Shown here: positions 45,897 to 57,271 of the stretch, piece after piece
Layout of the letters: each line of letters begins with the position of its first letter
Position numbering within the stretch: the first letter of the stretch is position 1
Source: Hydrangea macrophylla
Lineage: Eukaryota; Streptophyta; Magnoliopsida; Cornales; Hydrangeaceae
Direction of reading: 5' to 3'
Assembly: GCA_033977485.1 (NCBI GenBank)
Contig: CM066984.1
Coordinates: 31,663,501-31,727,500 of the forward strand
Length of the DNA: 64,000 bases
Made by a program: the position numbers and the translations under genes
Notes under the pieces: model-generated
Told to the model about the DNA's origin: nothing
What the model saw: only the letters and a program-made list of their open reading frames with translations
The model's database searches: none

Positions 45897-47686
45897 CCTT
45901 TCTGAAGCATTTCATCCAATTGCTTCTTCATCTCTCCCAACTCCTTGGGCGCCATACGATATGCTGCCTTAGAAATTGGTGCAGACCCCGGTACAAGATC
46001 AATCCGGAATTCCACCTCTCTCTTAGGCGGCAGGCCAGGGATCTCCTGAAAAACATCCTCAAAGTCGCATACCACTTCCACATCACTAATATCCTTCTTC
46101 GGTATCTCCACCGAATATAGGAAACTAGACATAACCAATTCTCCACTATCTGGATAAGTATGAGAGAAACGAGGTAATCCTGGGGTATCTATATGAATGG
46201 TCCTCTTAGCACAATCAAGGATAACATGGTTCTCCCTAAGCCAATCCATCCCCAAAATAATGGAAAACCCTTCAAACCCCAATACAATCAAATTAACGAG
46301 GAAAGTCCTATTCCCAAAGTCTATCACAAAATCTTTACAATGTTCATATAGAGTAACTGAACCCCCTAGAGGTGTTCCTACGCTCACAGGAACAAGTAAA
46401 GGCGTAACAGGAATACTCTCTCTCAAAACAAACTGACGAGAAATAAAAGAGTGGGATGCACCCGAATCAAACAAAACACGAACATCGGAATGAAAAAGTT
46501 TAAGGCTACCTTGCACATTCTCATTGCCTGGCATCACTGCAAATGCCCTGGCTGGTGCTGCTTGACCCTGTCTCGCGGCCTGCTTATTCCTAGGAGGGTG
46601 AGGACATTCCCTAGCAATATGCCCAGGTAACTGACAATTGAAACACACTTTAGGAGCTACAACCATCTCTCCTCTTACCGGTGGTGCTCCAATCTGAGGC
46701 ACTGGTGGACGGAAACCAATCTGTGGCTGCGGGGCCTGCTGACGTTGACCCTGGAAACCCTGATTACGCTGACCACCCTGACCATTCCACTGCTGGTTCT
46801 GCTGCCTGAAGTTTCCCTGATTTCCTGGGAACCGCTGACCGCCATATCCTTGTCTTTGATACTGCTGACCTCTCCACCCCTGATCATAAGGCTTAAATCT
46901 GTTCCCACTACGTCCTGTGTCTTTTTGCTGAGTTTGAGGTCGAGTGTCTCTAGAATTCTCATTGATCTTCGCTCTTGCGGACCTCTCAGCCTGAAATTTC
47001 TGCTCCTTCCGCTCGAACTTCAAAGCCAAATCAACCACCTTGTTGAAAGGCTCACTCTCTGCAGGTAACACTGCCTTGGACAAGTGATGTCCCAATCCAT
47101 CAATAAATTTCTCGTTTTTCTTCTCCTCTGTAGCAATCAGATGAGGAGCATACTGAGATAGCTCGTTGAACTTCTTCACATACTCCCACACAGTCATAGT
47201 ACCCTGAGTGAGGTCTTGGAATTCCCTAGCCAATTGTGACTTCACTGCACTGGGAATAAAATTCTCCTCAAATAATACTTTGAACTCCTCCCACGTCATC
47301 TCCGCCACGTCATAAGTAGTCCTCAATGATTCCCACCAAAGCAACGCTGCACCCTCAAGCTGTTGAGATGCCAACTCCTGTTTCTGCACCTCTGTGACCT
47401 GCATCCTCTCGAACACGAACTCACACTTTCGTATCCAAGCATCTCCTGCTAACGGACCCTTTTCTCCATCGAAGGCTCGACCGCCAATAGAAATAAAATC
47501 CTTATTCCTTTTAGCAAACGGGTCACCCTGGTTTCCCTGCTGATTGTTCTGCACAGCTTGGAGAATCTGGTTCATCATAGCCCCCACGTCAACCTGAACT
47601 AAGTTGGGATTTCCTGCTCCAGCTCCTCCAGAACTCTCACCACCTTCAGTCTGAGCTCCATGACGGGTATTGTAGCCTCCAGCCAT
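45897..47686 (-). CDS. Tekay-5 Gag-protease and RT lead-in (first exon of gag-pol)
   Basis: The frame is open from ATG 47710, but the start MAGGYNTRHG at 47686 is preferred because family Gags begin near this sequence. Capsid: FDGEKGPLAGDAWIRKCEFV, LLWWESLRTTYDVAEMTWEE, FIPSAVKSQLAREFQDLTQG, YVKKFNELSQYAPHLI. A Gln/Gly-rich linker follows (about residues 260-330 of the frame), then one zinc knuckle CFNCQLPGHIAREC (46645-46604). The protease loop VLFDSGASHSFIS is canonical, and FSIILGMDWLRENHVILDC is intact. The linker to RT (FQEIPGLPPKREVEFRIDLV, PYRMAPKELGEMKKQL with Ala before Tyr) ends at LQKG, where the intron-like segment begins. No stop or frameshift occurs in 597 codons. Confidence 0.93.
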
Positions 47687-47803
47687 AACCTTCATAAGAC
47701 AACCACACATACATAAATATCTGAAACAAACTCGCTCATTGTAATTAACAACCCATTCACCACATTCCGAAGATCACCTAGACACTCTCTAGGGCAACCA
47801 TGA

Positions 47804-47815
47804 GCTCTGATACCA
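47804..47815 (-). other. Primer binding site, tRNA-Met type (Tekay-5)
   Basis: TGGTATCAGAGC on the minus strand, three bases after the 5' LTR; downstream bases (TCATGG) no longer match the tRNA. The leader to the gag ATG is about 120 bp. Confidence 0.9.
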
Positions 47816-47818
47816 AAC

Positions 47819-49818
47819 TGTCACACCCCAATTTTTAGACAACCAATTATTAGTCACAGGAAAACCCTCAACCAATATCCAGCTGTCCAATCATCAAGGT
47901 GCTTGCAATATAATAACATCACACAGTCTGTACCGAAATAAAATCATTACCCACAAGTGCTAAAACAAGGGTCAACATCCAACTAAAAAGTCAAACCTTA
48001 AATCCAACTCTAAAACATAATAAAAAAAAAATCTAAAAAAAAAAAACACTTCACTAAATAAAATCTTAAATTGTTAAATGGCCCACAATGCCAGAAATCT
48101 TATTTCTAAAGTCTCTAAAGTGATATAAAAATGAATAAAAAGAACACCGCAAGACTCCACACGCCTCCTGCTACCAGGTGCCACGAACTCCCTACTAGCC
48201 CTGCAAATTATGATCGGCTACGCTCCAACAAGAAAGCACCTGCGAGAAAATAAACTCACGGGTCAGTCACATGACTGGTATGAGTTAAACCACACACACA
48301 CAGCTTCAGGATCACCCGTTGACCCTTTAACTGCCACACAAAATATTAACTCGGGCAAGAGAGTAGTTCCACTTCACATATTGGGACGAGCGGTAGTTTC
48401 CCTTTATGTGGTGGCCATGCAGTTCTCGCCCGAATTTAAATAAAGTAATACTTACCTAACGTCCCATGGTGAGTCAATACCTGCAAAATGTTAGTGGACC
48501 CACCATCCTGCAACCACAAGATTAATAACAGCAAAATACTACAAGAATATGCAGAACTACTTGTACTAAGATAAATGAAGGATCATTATCACAATTTACT
48601 CACTACACGTCCCAACACAATGTAAAAGAAAAAAAAAAAAAAAAAACAACAGACGAGGAAATCAACATTTTATCATTTAACCCATAGGAAATTTTATTAA
48701 CAATAATTCTCTTACTTTTATGTACGATTCGTTATTCAATTTCCTAGGTTCACCACTTGGCTACCCTCCATGGTACACCCACACATATATCCCATGTGTG
48801 CCCGGACATACTACCAACATCCACTCTGGTGCCAGTTTGGTTGGGGTATCAACCAAACCAGGTATACACACAGAAGCCTAGTCAATATGCCTAGACGTCT
48901 AACAAATAAGCCGGGCATAAGGCTTAGGCCAGCTTGATCACGAAGCCACTGGCAAAAGGTACGCTCAGCAAGTCGAGCTACCAAAAACAATATCACAACT
49001 GGGAGCGGTGAACACTAAGGAACTTGAAACTATTAAGCATTTTCGGAATTATACAATTCAATCGGACCCAACGTTAATGATTATCACTTATTTCTTTTCA
49101 TAGCTCAACATTATAGGAGAATTCATGTATCTCCAAGTAATCTTCGTTAATTCATACGAACAATAATAAAAAAAACACACAACGAATCATATTTCCTCAA
49201 ATTCGTACATTTTAATATACTAAAAAAAAACTGCTACTGAAATATTCAATTTCTGCCCAAACGGTGCAGAATCAGGAAAAATACCATTAGACGAAAAACG
49301 TGCAGAATCACGTTTTACATGAGACACGCGGACAGAATGTTCAAATACAAAGCCACGATTTTCTAATAATTTTCTAAAGTTTCTGCGACTGTGTGAATTA
49401 CACAAAAACGAATTTCACATATATTTTCTAACAAACATGAATATTTTACCTATGGTTTTGATCAAACTAACGATTCATCTAACCCTTTCGAATACCCTAA
49501 TGTCATGATCGCAAGGTCACACGAAGGGGAAATAAGCTATCTAAATTACTTCAACAATATTCATTACAAAGATTTAACCCTAACAATTAAATTAAATGCG
49601 TACGTACTAATAAAGTTACTCCCATATACACATATACATACGTGTATATATATATATATATGAATACACAAAGTTTAACTCACCAAGTTTGGGTAGAAAA
49701 TCGATAACAACGAGCGCCCGCGAAATTACACGTGCCCACGAACTCGAGATCGTTCCCCTTTTTCTCCCTTTTCTTCTCCTTCTTCTCTTCTTCTTCTTCT
49801 TCTTCTTCTTCTTCTTCT

Positions 49819-49880
<62 letters not shown>

Positions 49881-50189
49881 GGCTGAGTATAAGGGGGAGG
49901 GGTTTCTCTTTTTCTTTTTTTTTTTTATCTTACTATCTAACCTAATATTATAATATAAACCTAACTAATATACACATCTAATAATGACACACTACTACAC
50001 ACAATTGCACTCCCACGTACACTATTACACACACACACACGCCTATAGCTACACACACTACCCACACACTTATGGCCCACCCACCTATGGCCCACACACC
50101 CACATTAAACATTAATCAAAGAAATAAATAAATAAATAAATATCTTTGAAGAAAAGAGAAAAAATAAATAAATAAATAAGATTGTTACA
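47819..50189 (-). repeat. 5' LTR of Tekay-5 (2371 bp, right copy)
   Basis: Collinear with 40717-43033 throughout. Main difference: the CT run is about 55 bp (49823-49877) against about 15 bp in the other copy. The probable promoter on the minus strand is near CTTATACTC (about 49885), just upstream of the GA/GAA run. Confidence 0.95.
49788..49877. repeat. (CTT)n(CT)n microsatellite in Tekay-5 5' LTR
   Basis: About 36 bp of CTT repeat followed by about 55 bp of CT repeat; the counterpart at 42685-42725 is much shorter. On the transcribed strand it is GA-rich leader RNA. Confidence 0.9.
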
Positions 50190-50194
50190 TAAAT
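50190..50194 (+). repeat. Target-site duplication TAAAT, right copy (Tekay-5)
   Basis: Pairs with 40712-40716. Confidence 0.94.
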
Positions 50195-53100
50195 GTATAC
50201 ATTAAAATATATGTTGATACCATATACTTATTTAATTAATAAAATATTAGGTGCTTTAATATTCTATTATTATTCATGATTATTTATGGGACCAATTTGG
50301 GTACCCTTGTGAGGGTGTAAATGGGACACATGACATAATTGGTAGGCTAATTAGTGCCTTCATATGATATTTGGGACCACATTTGGGACCCATACGTGAC
50401 ATAGATATAGACCCACTTAATATTGGGACAGTAATATAATTAGTTTGGGTGTTATAATAAAATTTTAAAAAGATTGGGGGTGTAAATGAAAATAGATCTA
50501 AGGTGGAGAATATTCGAAGGAATATTCTATTTTTTGTCTCAAAAAAAGAAAAGAAAAAAACTTGAGTATGTGGTAAGTGTAAGGTGGCAGCGGCGGTTTG
50601 TATATATATATATAGAATATCTAATAGCGGAAGATTTATGCTGAAATTGACCCACTGTTCACAGATGTCACTTCTCCTGAATATTGAAACACATATATGG
50701 AAGTCTCTCTTTCTGTATTGCTAGATGTAACACTAATACACCATTAATGATAATTACAACTAAGGGTGATACGTTTCATTTTAATTTACTGTTTTTAGTT
50801 TTCACCACCTGGGAATTCCACTCACTCCCTACATTTGCAATCTGCCCTTCTGCCTTCCTCCTCTGTTTGGACCAACGAAGCTTTGTACGTTCGTCGATCA
50901 ATAATTTGGAGCTCACCATATAGTTTAAAAGTCTTTCTTATTTTTGTGACATTAGAGTAAAACCCTCCACAGGTTTTAGAAACAAACACCCAGAAGCAAG
51001 GCTGGATGATTTAATAACCATCTTTGATGTACTATTTAAGAGAATTGTTCATATCATACCTAGTGGCCTAAAAGGAATACAATGTTTTCTTTTATTGATA
51101 TTTGTACATATATATATCAAGCAATATGATGTTTACCTTGGTGATATTTCTGATGCTTTCTTTTTTCCCAGTGGTATTGAAATTGTATTTCATGTGGGTC
51201 CTTGGCTGGAAGCTACTTTTTTGCTATTCATGATACTCTGAAGAACTGAACAATGGCTGTGTTTATATCATTGCGCACAGAGACTACCAGTCTGGGCTGT
51301 GTTTTATTATGTTTCACATATTAGTTTCATTTAATTTCATCTTGATGAAGTGTTTCATTAAATTCTGCAATGCTGAGGTTCTTTTTTTGTGTTGTCCAGG
51401 AATTATCTAGTTGAGCTGATCCCTCTGTTTGGGGGCCGGTCTGACTTTCCCTTTTAAGAATTTCGTAAGGTATTATGTAATTCTTTTGGTTTAGACACAG
51501 TGTTTGTTGTCTAGCTAAATCCTTGATTTTGCTTTGGATCTATTTATGAGGTTCTATGCAATGGTTATGTCTTTTATCCAAAATAAAAATTAAAACAAAA
51601 TACTCTTTCCTAGTCTCCATTTTAGTTTAGGTTTGGGTGTGTAATTTATGCTTGGATCCATGGAATTATTTTGTGCTCTATCGCTATACAAATTAACCAT
51701 ACTCTCTAATAAAAATAATCAATTCTCTTATTCTCTGGGACTTACACCATTGATTCAAAAGCTGGGATTTTTTTTCTTCTTTCTTTTTTATCTTTTATAT
51801 TGGCAAATATTCACAAGCTAGGTTGAATTTTCGAAAATATATAAGAAAAAATTGTTTCAAAAAAACTCTTTCAATCATTTTCCCCAAAATTCCTACCTTT
51901 TTTTTTTTTTTGGTCAGCCCAAAATTCTTGCTTGATTCAATTGTTTGTTGGTGGAGTATTTTTAGTTGAACCTCACACGAATATTCACCAAAAATACTCC
52001 ATCATCCATTAGACATCAAAAGAAAAAGCAAGGAAAGGAAAAAAAGAAAACAGAGAAGAGAACAGTGTGCCGAGAAAGAAAAGAAAGAAGTGAGGGTTTC
52101 ACCTTCCCAATACCATAGCTTTGCCTATGTTACCCAAATCGCAATGCGAAACCATATTCGAACTTGTGGAGGTAAGGCCTACACATAGATGTCCTTTAAT
52201 TTGAGTTTAATCGATAGATTTTTTGTGACCCAAATGGGTTGGTAACATTTAGTTTACCAAAAATGTGTAGGATTAACTACAGGTTCATATTTGGGTTGGA
52301 TCTAGGCAAATTTGGGGTTTCTAGGCTTATTTGATTATTCGTAGAGGTGAGTGTCCTAATCTCAAAATTGGGTGTTTAATATTGTTTATGTGATATTGGT
52401 AGTTTTAAAATGCTTAATTCTTGAATACTATAAAAGCAAGTGTTAATCTAGAATCTACATGTCAAAAATGTTGATATTGCCATGTTGATATGTGAACATA
52501 CTTATGTGCTTATTTGGGTCAAAGGGTGTCAAGTGATATTCACCATTATTTAGCCCATATATAAGAGTCGTTGAATTCCTCAGAGAAAAGGGGACGATGG
52601 TGATGACCACAATGAATTGACTTCGGTCACGTGAGAGTGTGCGATATCGCTTTTAGAGCGACGACATAGTGAGAAAGGTCCGGAATCAGGGGTCCAGAAC
52701 AATGGTGATTAGTTACTTGACATGCCGGCGACTAATTTTATTGTTGTGAATGCTTAAATATTACATATGCTGCATTTTCACACTCTAATAGCATGATTAG
52801 AATGTTCACTAAGCGAAAACTTAAACAAAACTTTATTTTCTATTATGATTATTGAATAACCACCACAGGTGCAGATCGGGAAGAGGAGAGGAATGATCAA
52901 AACTACGGGGCTGGGTTTGTTAAGATGGGTTTTGTAATAATCATTTTTTAAAAAATTTCTAGTTGGAGTTGTTGTGGGAGTTGTGATATAATGATTATAG
53001 TTTTATGTATAAAAATATATATTATAAGTTATGTTTAAACTTTATTATGTTAGAATGCATCCATATATTTTGGTTGGGCTTTTAGTGTATTTTGGAATAT

Positions 53101-53369
53101 TTAAAGAAATAAGTGCAACAGGGGTAAAAAAAATTTTAGTTTTTGAAAATAGGGTGAATGGTACTGTAATATGGGAAACTCTGCCCAAGTACCATTCGAC
53201 AGTTTTAAAACTTTATTTGTTTTTATTACTATGTTTGATAAGAAGGACATTTTTACCCCTGGTATTTCAGTCAAAATGCTAATTTTTGGAATGTTAAAAA
53301 AAGATTGTTTGGCTCTTGTTGGCGTTGTAACACGTGTCCTAGCCTGCCGGGGCAGGTTGGGGTGTGACA
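50195..53369 (+). repeat. 5' LTR of Tekay-4, remainder, with a 1.4-kb extra segment
   Basis: It resumes the match to the 3' LTR at 57498 and follows it except for about 50607-52010, which has no counterpart there. It ends GGTTGGGGTGTGACA. Donor-like sites AG/GTAAGG (about 52169) and AG/GTGAGT (52347) lie downstream of the GA-rich start region. Confidence 0.85.
50607..52010. other. 1.4-kb segment unique to the Tekay-4 5' LTR
   Basis: In the 3' LTR only about 27 bp occupy this position. The segment is AT-rich and non-repetitive. On the plus strand it has an open stretch from about 50945 to 51240 lacking an ATG start. This includes the protein-like text RNKHPEARLDDLITIFDVLF, preceded by CCCTCCACAG/GT, which could be a splice acceptor. 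It is either an insertion (perhaps captured host gene sequence) in the 5' LTR or a deletion from the 3' LTR. I do not recognise the peptide, and no clear terminal repeats or target duplication were found. Confidence 0.5.
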
Positions 53370-53374
53370 AATTT

Positions 53375-53391
53375 TGGTATCCAAGCAATAG
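53375..53391 (+). other. Decayed primer binding site (Tekay-4)
   Basis: TGGTATCCAAGC differs from TGGTATCAGAGC at two positions and lies five bases after the LTR end. Confidence 0.65.
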
Positions 53392-56300
53392 ATTATAGCT
53401 TTGGGGATGAGAGACGAATACGACGTGTAAAAAAAACCTTGAAAATGATAATCATGACACATAGCTACATGTAGAGGCATACATGTTTACAGCATGTGAT
53501 TTAAATGTTGTTGAGCATGCATATCATGTTGCGTGCATTCTACATATTATGATATGTGGAGAGATGGTTGAAAGCTTCATTGTTATAAAACGAAATATAA
53601 AAAGATATGCTTTCCATATGTTGAATTGATGAGTTGGAAAGGGGGATTGAGAATTTAGTAAGAAATTCTGAGTTTGAGAATATTAAGCATTCAGAATGTG
53701 AAATTAAGGGTTGAATTAGTCATCCTGAAATTATTTGATTAGTATTATATTATCAAGGGTATTGACTTAATGAAGGGTTATTGAGTATTGGGTTATGATT
53801 GTGGAAATGGATTTATTTTCGAATATTATCGGGTATTATTATTAGTGAAGATTCTTTCTTATTTTCTGTCAAGAAATTGGGTATCTGGATTTCTTAAGAT
53901 TTGTATGGGCATCATGAGTAGATGTAGTATTATTGTTATCTCTGATTTTTCCACTTATTCGGTAAGGATCTTTGGGAGTATTTATCGAGCTCCTTATATA
54001 TTCTCTTGGGATTGAGGGTGAAATACTGAGTTTGTCAAGGTGATAAGATATTTGAGGATTTATCCAGTTGCTTAAGTTATCTTGGGTTGTTAAGGAATCT
54101 CTCAACTCTATTTAGGTTATATTGGCTTTTTGAGGAATCTCTCAACATAAATTTATTTATTTCTATTACTTGGGATGCCTCTCGTATTATCGAATAATGA
54201 TTGGTTCTTCAACGTGTCAATATGAATCATAGATTTAGGGTTAACTCAGAGTAACAGGCTTTCCTATTGTGTTTCTAAAGATTGGGTATCACTATGGTTA
54301 TAAATTATTCTTTTTTGCGTAAGGATATTGTTGATTGTTATCAACACTAAGCAGCTGTGTCATACGAATAACTTATTGGGTTGATTGGCTATACGGGGTA
54401 ACGGAATTTTCTATCAGAAATCTGAATTTGAAAATGAGTTTAAGTCTAATAGGTAGTAATCTCTTTGATATCCAAACCATTCCAAGTTCCGTTCAACCAC
54501 CATGTGTATCAGGCAATAGTATTCTTATTATTTTTTTGTACTTTATATATAAGCAATCAACATCTGACTACTGCACTACACTGTAACAACTGTCAGGTAT
54601 TCTAGTATATCACTGGAAACTTTTAGACTTTGGATTCAGCTACTAATAATGTATTAGGAATTTCTGGGATATTTGAATAACGCTAAGTGAGTTTACATAT
54701 GTTTAAATGAGTACAAAATGTTTTGAAATAATCTTTTGTAGAAAAAAACTGATTTATTGTGAATCAGGAAGTGTTAAAAAATATTATGATTATATGATAG
54801 TTGTGTAAACATTTTTTATTCTATAGAGAAAGCTTTTAAATGAATACTGTTGGGCTAGGAAGTTCAGATGAATACGTTACTTTTTACTTTGGTTTTAAAT
54901 TGGAATATTAAATTTTGAAATGAATTCCAAATGACTTTGGTAAGAAAAGTGTTTGGAAGTAACTTGTGATATTCTACGTATTATTCTGTATACTATTTGT
55001 TGCGGATACATGATTTTAGTTGATGGGTTATATGGAGTACAGGGCAATGAAGCACTTCATTTTAAAAACATGTGGATATCTTTAGGTAAGTAATGAGTCA
55101 CAATAACTGGTGGGTATTGTATTCCTCGAACGTATGATTGTGTAGAATTCTAACATTGAAAAAAAATGGTAGTTTAACACTTTTTGGTTGGGATACAGTC
55201 AGAGATTAACGAGTGATCTTGTTTACATACAAGTGATGCCTTTAAAAAGGAATTGCACACTTGGGTAAATAGGAAAATTTTTGAGATTGAGGAGTGTTGG
55301 ACAGATTTAAGTTTTATCACGACAAAATCAGTTGCTTATTGATTGTATGTGCTACAAGGAGGGGAAAAATGCGTATATCAATTCTTATATATTGGGTCTT
55401 AGACAGCATAAACCGAAATACAGGTAAGTACTACAATTTGAATAGTTTGAGAATTGTGAAGCTTTGCCTTATGTTGAACATCTGGTGGATGAGTTGCATT
55501 TCTAGAATATGTGATTTAAAAGAATAGAGATTGCATGGGTGTTATTGGAAATTAATCAATCAGGATTTATGAAGGTGACATGAATTTGAAGTTACGGCAT
55601 TGACCGGGTATTATTAAAAAAATGTATTGAAGATTTATTTCTATACAAGGGCGCATGTGAAACTTAAATCGGTTACAGTGAAGTTCTCAATAATCAAAGA
55701 AAATTGATCTATGATGATATTGATATTATTATTGTAAAGGTTTGTGTTGGGATTGGGTTATATGTTGATGCAATAGTAATTTATACTGCATATGGTTGAA
55801 ATTCATAAAATGAATTATCTAGTACAAGCTTTAGAATTAATGGTATTCTTTTTATATTCAGCATTTGGCAGTATTATTCTTACGAGCTGGAAGTTTATAT
55901 TAGTTGTCATGACTTGAACTATTTAGTTATACAATGAAAATTGAATACATGCTACGGAGGATAGTTGGAACTCATGATGCTTACAGCAAAAAATTTATAT
56001 TAATCAGGTGAAGACAAAATGTTTGTTGGTGCTCGAATTAGAGATCAACGGGGGATTAATGTGCGCTGACTATTCAAAAAGGATTTGAGTCAAAATTCAA
56101 AATTTATTGAAACTAAATTTGTTCCGAAAATTGGGGAAGGAATGATGATAATAAATTGAGGGGTCAGTCAGCATTACTATAATTGATGAGTGGAAATTGA
56201 TTTAAAGTTCGATTTGGGTTTCTGTTTAAGGAACTTATGAGAAATTATTGACAGAAAGGTGATTGAGCTCTACTCTATTGTAAAATGTATCAGAATCGCA

Positions 56301-57271
56301 AAGTCAAGCATGTACTTCGAGTGAAGATAGCTCAAGGGAATGGGTTCAGAAGAAATATTGAGGTATATAATGAGATTTGAGTATATAATACTGGGTATGC
56401 GACATTACTAATTGCATTTTATTGTATATGATGACTTAGTAATTAGTTACAAGGGCAAATGTCTTCTTAAAGATTGATTTGGCATTTAAGTACAGTCAGA
56501 TCAATGTTTCAACTAAGATATTGAGAAAACTGCATTCATATGGGAAATGTAAAACATTCTTTGCAATGTGTGGTATAAGGGCAGAAACAATAAGGTTCAT
56601 GAGGTTATTATGATTGATATTATTGACAATATGAAATTGAATATTTTTCTTATTAAATTTCATGATAGAATTGCCAAAGTCAACAAGAATTAGGTGTTGT
56701 CATATAAATGATTGTGGACAAGTTGACCTAATCAGATTGTGGTATTAATTGAAACGGTAGAATTGCTGGGGTCAAATGACCTATACATGAAAAGAATTAT
56801 GTAATTATGTGGTACCAACACCTATCATCCTAGAATAAAGTAGTCGATTATGAAGTTCTGGAATCTTACAAGAAGCAATGGAAGTGAAACTGAATTTTTT
56901 TGTGAGACATCTTATCATCCGCTGATATCTGGTGGGGAAATATAATAAAGGAAAGTAAGTTTTGTTCCAGAATGATTGGGGGAAATGACTACTGTGGGGA
57001 AGAAATATTTCTAGAAATTTTTATCACAAAAAATGGTATAGTTTGACGAAACGAGTGAGATTAAAATTATAGTGAATTAATTGGAAATATTGAAAAAAAA
57101 TGGGGACCAGTCGATTGCGATTATGATCACACCAATGGGTGTAATGTATTCTATAATCGTGTTGTTATCATTTCAACTAGTAGAGGTTCGAGGAAAAACA
57201 CTTGCATCTATTTGATTCGTAAGGTGAGAAAAGTTTGGGGACAAACTTCCTACCTAAAAGAGAGGGAGAGA
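53392..57271 (+). pseudogene. Tekay-4 interior: severely decayed gag-pol
   Basis: No open frame over 85 codons is credible in 3.9 kb. Two legible relics set identity and strand. KIDLAFKYSQI at 56470-56502 corresponds to the RT palm motif KIDLRSGYHQI. LQEAMEVKLNF followed by TSYHPL...GGE at about 56868-56945 corresponds to the integrase stretch before the catalytic Glu. Order and spacing (RT then integrase, the latter about 330 bp before the 3' LTR) imply further deletions. AAAAGAGAGGGAGAGA at 57256-57271 is a clear polypurine tract. Confidence 0.75.
57256..57271 (+). other. Polypurine tract of Tekay-4
   Basis: AAAAGAGAGGGAGAGA abuts the 3' LTR. Confidence 0.88.

Larger units (their letters stand above)
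40717..50189 (-). mobile_element. Tekay-5: young, nearly intact Tekay/Del chromovirus (9473 bp)
   Basis: Two LTRs (40717-43033, 47819-50189), exact 5-bp duplication TAAAT, primer site, and one gag-pol frame on the minus strand with all domains. About a dozen substitutions plus microsatellite length changes separate the LTRs by eye (over 99% identity), indicating a recent insertion. Coding is interrupted only by a TAG at 45309-45307 and by the intron-like 94-nt insert at 45896-45803. It lies within an old LTR, consistent with its being the newest layer. Confidence 0.95.

Noticed and set aside
49689..49953. Ser/Leu-rich open frames around 49689-49953 and 42589-42801.
   Set aside because: They are translations of the CTT/CT microsatellite in the Tekay-5 LTR, on the strand opposite to transcription.
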